Of a stretch of 64,000 bases of DNA, positions 58,154 to 64,000 are shown piece by piece. The notes beneath the pieces were generated by a model, which saw only the letters and a program-made list of their open reading frames with translations, searched no databases and was not told the origin of the DNA. This DNA is from Eustoma russellianum (Eukaryota; Streptophyta; Magnoliopsida; Gentianales; Gentianaceae), in the NCBI GenBank assembly GCA_036186865.1, contig AP025040.1:15388939-15452938 (forward strand), read 5' to 3'. How positions within the stretch are numbered: position 1 is the first letter of the stretch; each line of letters begins with the position of its first letter. The translations under genes and the position numbers were made by a program.

Positions 58154-59732
58154 CTCCCCCTCAAGTTGCGCATTGGAGTCTCTAATTCCCAACTTGTATA
58201 ATACACTATCGAAGATTCTTCCGGTAACAGCTTTAGTAAGTATGTCAGCAAGTTGGTCCTCCGATCTAACAAACGGCAACTCAATAGTCCATTCCTCTAG
58301 CTTCTCCTTTACAAAGTGTCTATCAACCTCAATGTGCTTAGTTCGATCATGTTGTATCGGGTTTTCTGATATACTGATAGCAGCCTTATTATCACACATC
58401 AACCTTACTGGTTGTTTCAACGGTAGTCCTAATTCGTCCAACAATCTTCTTATCCACAGACTTTCCACGACTCATTTAGCAATTCCCTGGAACTCAGCCT
58501 CTGCACTGGATAATGCTACCACTTTCTGCTTTTTGCTCTTCCAATTGACCAAATTTCCTCCAACAAACGCAAAGTACCCGGATGTAGAACGTCTATCATT
58601 TGGATTACCTGCCCAATTTGCGTCAGTGAACACTTCCACATCTAAGTGTCATGCTTCTTAAATAAGATCCCATGTCCTGCTGTTCCTTTCAAGTATCTCA
58701 CAATCCTTTTTACTGCTACCATATGCTCTTCCTGTGGATGATGCATAAATTGACCTACAACACCTACCGCATATGCTATGTCTGGACGCGTATGAGACAA
58801 ATAGATAAGCCTTCCAACCAATCGCTGATATTGTTCTTGGTTTACTGCTGGAGCACTCTTGTTGACATGTAGCTTCTGATTTAAGGCGTTGGAGTTGCTA
58901 CCGGTTTACAATCGAGCATTTCTGTTTCAGTCAGCAAATCAATAATATACTTCTGTTGTGATATCATAATTCCTTAGTTTGAACGAGCAACTTCAATCCC
59001 CAAGAAATACTTCAAACTTCCCAAGTCTTTCATTTCAAATTCTGCAAACAACCTCCCCCGTAGTCGTGCTATTTCCTCTGAGTCATCTCCAATGATAATC
59101 ATATCATCAACGTAAATAATAAGACATGTTACCTTTCCTTCCTGTCTCTTAAAGAACAGTGTATGATCCGCGTTACTCTGCTGAAAGCCACTCTTCTTCA
59201 TAGCCACCGTGAACCTCCCGAACCATGCCCGCGTACTTTGCTTGAGACCGTACAGTGTCTTTTTCAACCTGCACACTTCTCCTTTTCTGAAGTCACTCGA
59301 GAAACCAGGAGGACCCTCCATATACACCTCGTTCAATTCTCCATGAAGAAATGCATTTTTTACATCAAACTGATACAAAGGAAAGTCTCTATTTGCAGCC
59401 AAGGAAAACATTACCCGGATTGTGTCGATTTTTGCCACTGGTGAGAACGTCTCAGCATAATCGATTCCATACGTCTGAGTGTATCCTTTAGCAACCAGTC
59501 TCGCCTTATATCTTTCGACTGACCCATCAGCTTTATACTTGATGGTAAATACCCATTTGCAGCCAACTGGATTTTTCCCGTCTGGAAGCATGCACCTCTC
59601 CCATGTTTCATTTTTCAACAAGGCTTCCATTTCGATCTCTATAGCTTTCTGCCATTTTCTGCTCCTTCTGGCCTCTTGTACTGTCCGGGGAATGGGTTCT
59701 GAATAGACAACCAAGGCTTGACCTTGATTCAC
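58139..59732 (-). pseudogene. Copia C RT and RNase H region
   Basis: RT at 58974-59732: the ETWERCMLPDGKNPVGCKWVF block, YKARLVAKGYTQTYGIDYAE, and the catalytic box in CLIIYVDDMIIIG. It ends at a TAA at 58974-58976. RNase H follows at 58139-58468 (LMCDNKAAISISENPIQHDR). A stop and a frame change near 58650-58900 separate them. Confidence 0.92.
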
Positions 59733-60236
59733 CGGATATCTAGAAGGCCTCCGGTTCTGCTCTGGCGAATACCGCTCTGGTGGAACTCCCCTGTTTGTCC
59801 GTGGCGGCAGTACCCTTTCCTGTCTTTCATTCGAAGCACTGATATTTTGATTATCACATAGTCCTGAAGGAGTATTATCAGTGGTTGGAGCACTTACCTC
59901 TTGGAGAACATACTACGAAGCAGACGTCTCAGGAACGGACACTGTCGCTTCGGCTTCTACTCCATTGGGCAAGGTCAGCTCGGTGGCGCCACCCGCCTGC
60001 TTATGTTGGACAACTTCTCGGCAATCAAGACTATGTAACCACTCGGAGGAGGATGGCTCACTCCTTGACTCCCCCTGAGACCCGACTCGAGGGGAAAAAT
60101 AATAATCAGACTCGAGGAAGGTACAGTCCATGGTAACATACAGTTTTCGAGTGGAAGGATTATAACACCGGTATCCCTTCTGATGACTGGCATACCCAAC
60201 AAACACACATTTGTCAGCACATGAGTCCAGTTTGGA

Positions 60237-62747
60237 TCATTCGGACTTGGGAACATGCACATAGACAGAACACCCAAAAACGCAGGGAGGAAGGGTAAGT
60301 ATCGGGGGGATATGTATCTGGGTGGAGAGGACTTGGAGCGGGGTCTGATGGTCTAGAGCTTTGGTTGGAAGACGATTTAGAAGATAGACAGCTGTGCCAA
60401 CCGCGTCAGGCCAGAGATATTGAGGTGCATGGGATTCTAACAACATGACCCGAGTCATTTCTAGTATGATACGATTTTTGCGTTCAGCGACTCCGTTTTG
60501 TTGGGGAATATTTGGACATGTAGTCTGGTGTATCAGGCCGTGTTGTTGGAAAAATGACGCAAGGGGAAGATATTCGGTACCATTATCCGACCGAAGAGTT
60601 TTAATTGTAGCAGTATATTGAGTCTGAACAAGATTGTAAAAGTGTATAAATTTCTCAGGTACCTCAGACTTATGACGGAGAAAATATACCCAAGTCATGC
60701 GTGAAAAATCGTCAATAAATAAGACAAAATACTGAAAATGATGGTGATTAGACACATATGCTGGACCCCAAACATCTGAATGAATTAATGAAAACATGGT
60801 GTCAACACGAGTATTATTAGGAGAAAAAGTGGCCCGATGATGTTTAGCTTGGATACATGTCTCACACTGAAAAGATACAGATTTATCGGGAAATAACTGA
60901 GGAAATAAAAACTTCAAATAACTTATCGAGGGATGACCCAAACGGTGGTGCCATAGCCATAACTGTCGGTCAACTGTCCGGCGAGCAAGCTTGGACCGAC
61001 CCTGTTGAGCAACCTCATCCACGTAGTATAGGCCGTTGCGTTCAGTGCCACGCCCAATAATCTCCTTCGTAAGTATGTCCTGCAAGAGACAAAAATGCGT
61101 ATAGATTAGGGTGACACAGTGAAGCTCTTTAGTCACATGACTCAATGAGAGTAATTTAGAGGACAATGAAGGCACATATAGACAATTAAAAAGATTCATA
61201 TGTGGAGAAATGCGAACAGTGCCACCCCCATGGACGGGCATTAGATCCCCATTGGCGGTCTCAATATGTGTCTTAGATGGTTTGGAGAGGGATTGAAAAT
61301 CATTTGGGTCATTCGTCATCGTATCTGTGGCTCCACAGTCGAAGATCCAGGCTGTGGACACTGGACTAGGCTTGGTGGAAACCTGCAGGGCCGAATGTGA
61401 CATAGGGGGAAAACTGGGGGGCAAACTGTGAATATAAGAATTTTCTGGGGCTATATCAGACACTGAAGTAAACATTTGGACTAAGTTGGAATCAACCGAA
61501 ACCCGGGGGACTGCGGGTGATATTAAATGAAACTTGGGGACTGCGGGTTCTTTTAACAGGAAATTAGGGGTTTTAGGGGTAATTGCAATTATACCCCTAG
61601 TATTTAAAGCACAAGGGTTGGGATTTCTCCCGACACTAATACCTGCCGCCGCTCCATCTTTCTCCAAGGTTCTGGATCCTTCTTTCTCTGCATCTTCTCC
61701 TCCCGCCTTCTGCAATCCGCCATCTTCTGCCTCATTTTCGTTGCTGCTGGTGGCATTCTTGTTGCCCACAGCGACTGCTCCTCTTCCTGTGCTGGTGGCA
61801 GCCTTGTTGCCTCTCTCACCCCACCAGTCTGGGAAACCCACGAGCAGGAAGCATGATTTCTTTGTGTGCTTCTTCTTCCCACAGTGGATGCATTTCAGGT
61901 GACTTTTGTCATCTTCAGAGCGCAATGATGATGATTCTGAGCGCAATTGTTGCCTCTGTGTCCCTCGTCCCTTACTGGTTTGGCCACGCAAGGCCAAGCC
62001 TGACCCCAATGATGGTTCCACTGAGGGGTCTTTTCTTAAGATCTGCATCCTTGCCTCCTCACGTCTAATAAGTCCATAAGCCACTTCCACTGAGGGAAGT
62101 GGCTCTCGTTTCAGTAGTTCTCTTTTCGCCTGTTCGAATTTTTCGTCCACCGCCGTCAAAAACTGGAACAATCTTTGTTCCTGTACTTTTTGATTGTAGA
62201 TCCGGATATCTTCTGGATCTTTCATTGGATTTGGATCCTTCACATCAATAGTCATCCAAATGGACTGGAGTTTGTTCCAAACTTCCTCCAAAGTGTGTGT
62301 TCCTTGTCTGAGGGTATTAGCACGTTTGTGCAAATCGAATATTTGAAGGGAATCAGTCCCTGACCCGTAAGTGATCAGGAGACCATCTCAGAGGGCCTTT
62401 GCAGTTGGGTACTGCGATACATTCGTGACTAAGTGAGGTTCGATATTCTGGATGAGCCAGGTGAAAGCACACTCATCACTCTGCTCCCATCCGCTGAATC
62501 GTGGGTCATTAGGTGGTGGTGGAGGAGGCACCCCAGTCAGGTGAGCACTCCTACCACGGCCGCCAATGGCTTTTCTGATTAAGGTTGCCCATAGTGAGTT
62601 GTTGTCTCTGTTCAACTTTACTCCTATGGACAAATTTTCTGTATTATTTTGTGCTCCTAGACTGAGTTGCAGGAGAGTTGCCAGTTGAGCAGTAAGATCT
62701 TCTGGAAGGCTCTGGCTGGGGCTCGTTGTGGAACTTTCGTTAGACAT
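60237..62747 (-). pseudogene. Copia C gag, protease and integrase region
   Basis: First gag part at 62388-62747 (MSNESSTTSPSQSLPEDL; VKLNRDNNSLWATL). An in-frame TGA follows. Then an open frame of 698 codons at 60237-62333 holds the rest of gag with a CCHC knuckle (CIHCGKKKHTKKSC), protease (FDCGATDTMTND, where Cys stands in place of the usual Ser after the catalytic Asp), GAG-pre-integrase (LWHHRLGHPSISYLKFL) and the integrase core (HSDVWGPAY; FIDDFSRMTWVYFL; RSDNGTEYL). A stop at 60237 interrupts the run into RT. This is the longest intact retroelement frame in the window. Confidence 0.92.
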
Positions 62748-62988
62748 GCTGATATGATCAGGTGCCTTATTCTACTCGATTGGTTGGGAAAGGTATATTT
62801 GGACTGTGATGAGAAAATCTGAGTCCACAGTAGAACACTGTGCTTTCGTTTCTTGGTAGGTATATTTGGACTGTGATGAGATAATCTGAGTCCACATCAT
62901 AACACTCTGCTTTCGTTTCTGGGAAAATTTTGTGTTGTGGGTTTTTTTTGTGATCAAAACGGGTTCAGGATCTTTGGCTCTGATACCA

Positions 62989-63229
62989 TGATAGGAAGTA
63001 TAAGTCTGAGGATGACAAAACTGTTTTCTCCATTGATTTTCCTTTATGTACATGACTCACATAAATAGTAGATCCGGTCTAACCAACTATGGTAAACTGC
63101 AAGATTTACGGGATTTGATTTTGATTTAATCCCAATCCAACCTAATTACAAATCAATCACAACTAATCACATCTTAATCTACACAAATCAAATCAAGTCA
63201 AATTAAAACAAATCTTATCCTTTCCAACA
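62989..63229 (-). repeat. Copia C 5' LTR
   Basis: 241 bp, with the primer-site complement at its left border. Confidence 0.92.
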
Positions 63230-63310
63230 GGTTTTCTTACGATGACTATGTAATATGGTATTCCTCCGCCATAAGTGAGGTTTTTCTTCAATAATATTTA
63301 ATCTTTCATG

Positions 63311-63349
63311 TAATATATATATATATATATATATATAAATATATAAAAG

Positions 63350-63384
<35 letters not shown>

Positions 63385-63710
63385 CATATATATGCAGGCA
63401 CACACATAAAATACAATACATTATTTTTATTTTTGACTGTATGTTTTGACAACTTTAGAGTTTGCAATTTTATTGTAAGCATTTAAAAACATTTACATGT
63501 CTATCTCTATATGTATATGTACATATGTACACACACATACATACAACATGCACGAATACATATATACATATGAACACACACACAAACAAACATATATACA
63601 ACATGCATGAACAACATACGCACACATACATAAATACATACAATATACATTAACAAATACATATACGAACATATACATATACATACATATATATATATAT
63701 ATACACATAT
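63311..63710. repeat. (TA)n tract and second copy of the CA/TA-rich block
   Basis: (TA)n at 63311-63392 leads into a copy of the block at 57326-57622 with near-identical order of motifs, at about 63388-63690, then another TA/CA tract. Confidence 0.88.
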
Positions 63711-63719
63711 ATATTCTAA

Positions 63720-64000
63720 CGTACTACCATTTCCTAATCTCTCTGACGGCGCAGGCGATCTCGTGACTTGCGGCGTCAGCCGCCGCCGTTGCTGCCGGAT
63801 CGGAAACTCATCATCACCGGCATCCCATTTTGCATACATTATTCAATTTATTGCTCTCCTTGTTTCGCTACCCATAACCAAAATTTCATTTCTTTCGTTC
63901 GGTTTCAATCGGCGATCATGACAAATCCATCGCCATCCTTTGCCGACGTTGTGACCGGCGCTACCTCGGCTCAATCCATCACCATCTCACCCAAAACTGT
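63720..64000 (+). pseudogene. L1-type LINE 5' UTR and start of ORF1 (cut by window edge)
   Basis: A GC-rich leader (63745-63805, GGCGTCAGCCGCCGCCGTT) differs from the AT-rich surroundings. The ATG at 63918 opens MTNPSPSFADVVTGATSAQS, of the type that begins plant L1 ORF1 proteins (short Ser-rich start, then FADVV). The frame is open to the window end. Whether it is intact cannot be seen. A short host gene start is the alternative. Confidence 0.5.

Larger units (their letters stand above)
57918..63229 (-). mobile_element. Copia C: complete Copia retrotransposon
   Basis: Element of 5,312 bp with target duplication GGTTT (57913-57917 and 63230-63234). LTRs 57918-58153 and 62989-63229 begin TGATAGGAAG; the left one ends CCAATA where the right one ends CCAACA. 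The polypurine complement CTCCCCCTCAAG follows at 58154, and the initiator-Met primer-site complement GCTCTGATACCA is at 62977-62988. Gag-pol on the minus strand is broken by only a few stops. A tandem repeat in the leader (about 62790-62930) repeats GGTATATTTGGACTGTGATG. Confidence 0.95.

Overview
This is nuclear DNA of a flowering plant. The genes have many introns, AT-rich non-coding DNA surrounds them, and much of the window is plant retrotransposons: Copia, Ty3/chromovirus, RTE- and L1-type LINEs, and Au-type tRNA-derived SINEs. A predicted STR-type half-size ABCG transporter points to a eudicot lineage that still forms arbuscular mycorrhiza. Protein resemblance suggests an asterid, but only weakly. 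A 10-base N run at 21329-21338 marks an assembly gap. I saw no bacterial genes, CRISPR arrays, rRNA or intact tRNA genes.

Five host genes can be modelled with consistent splice phases. (1) The 3' part of a TPR-thioredoxin (TDX-like) gene, plus strand, 700-14834. Its exons of 117, 25 and 329 bp are separated by 8.5 and 5.1 kb introns packed with nested retroelements. (2) A four-exon STR-like ABCG transporter, minus strand, 15267-18002, 810 residues, convergent with TDX. (3) A three-exon GPI-anchored lipid-transfer protein, plus strand, 20915-22369. (4) A long LRR protein resembling LKB1-interacting protein 1, minus strand, 26315-33147, about eleven exons, two of whose introns appear to be GC-AG. 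(5) A chloroplast RPH1/DUF3007 protein, minus strand, 47996-56998, five exons, 208 residues, with a 6.7 kb intron holding a LINE and a complete Copia element. A decayed fragment related to At4g22030-type proteins lies at about 45.5-46.5 kb.

Transposable elements: 0.87-8.35 kb is a nest (L1-like ORF1 remnant, a TRIM-like piece, Copia A, and inside Copia A a SINE and an RTE LINE). 9.9-14.0 kb holds two truncated Copia elements in opposite orientation. 35.0-45.0 kb is one young chromovirus with 2.6 kb LTRs and a TGTTT target duplication. 51.1-56.2 kb and 57.9-63.2 kb are two complete Copia elements with 5-bp target duplications (AGCTA, GGTTT). An L1-type ORF1 begins at the right edge.

The host genes do not form a pathway together. 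The main interest is architectural: long retroelement-filled introns around a 25-nt exon, clear target-site duplications that date nested insertions, a tandemly triplicated SINE, shared (TTG)n tails between RTE LINEs and SINEs, an inverted SINE pair in one intron, CACGTG-bearing palindromic elements upstream of the LRR gene, and TATA-like repeats in the chromovirus LTR. I found no convincing undescribed biological system.
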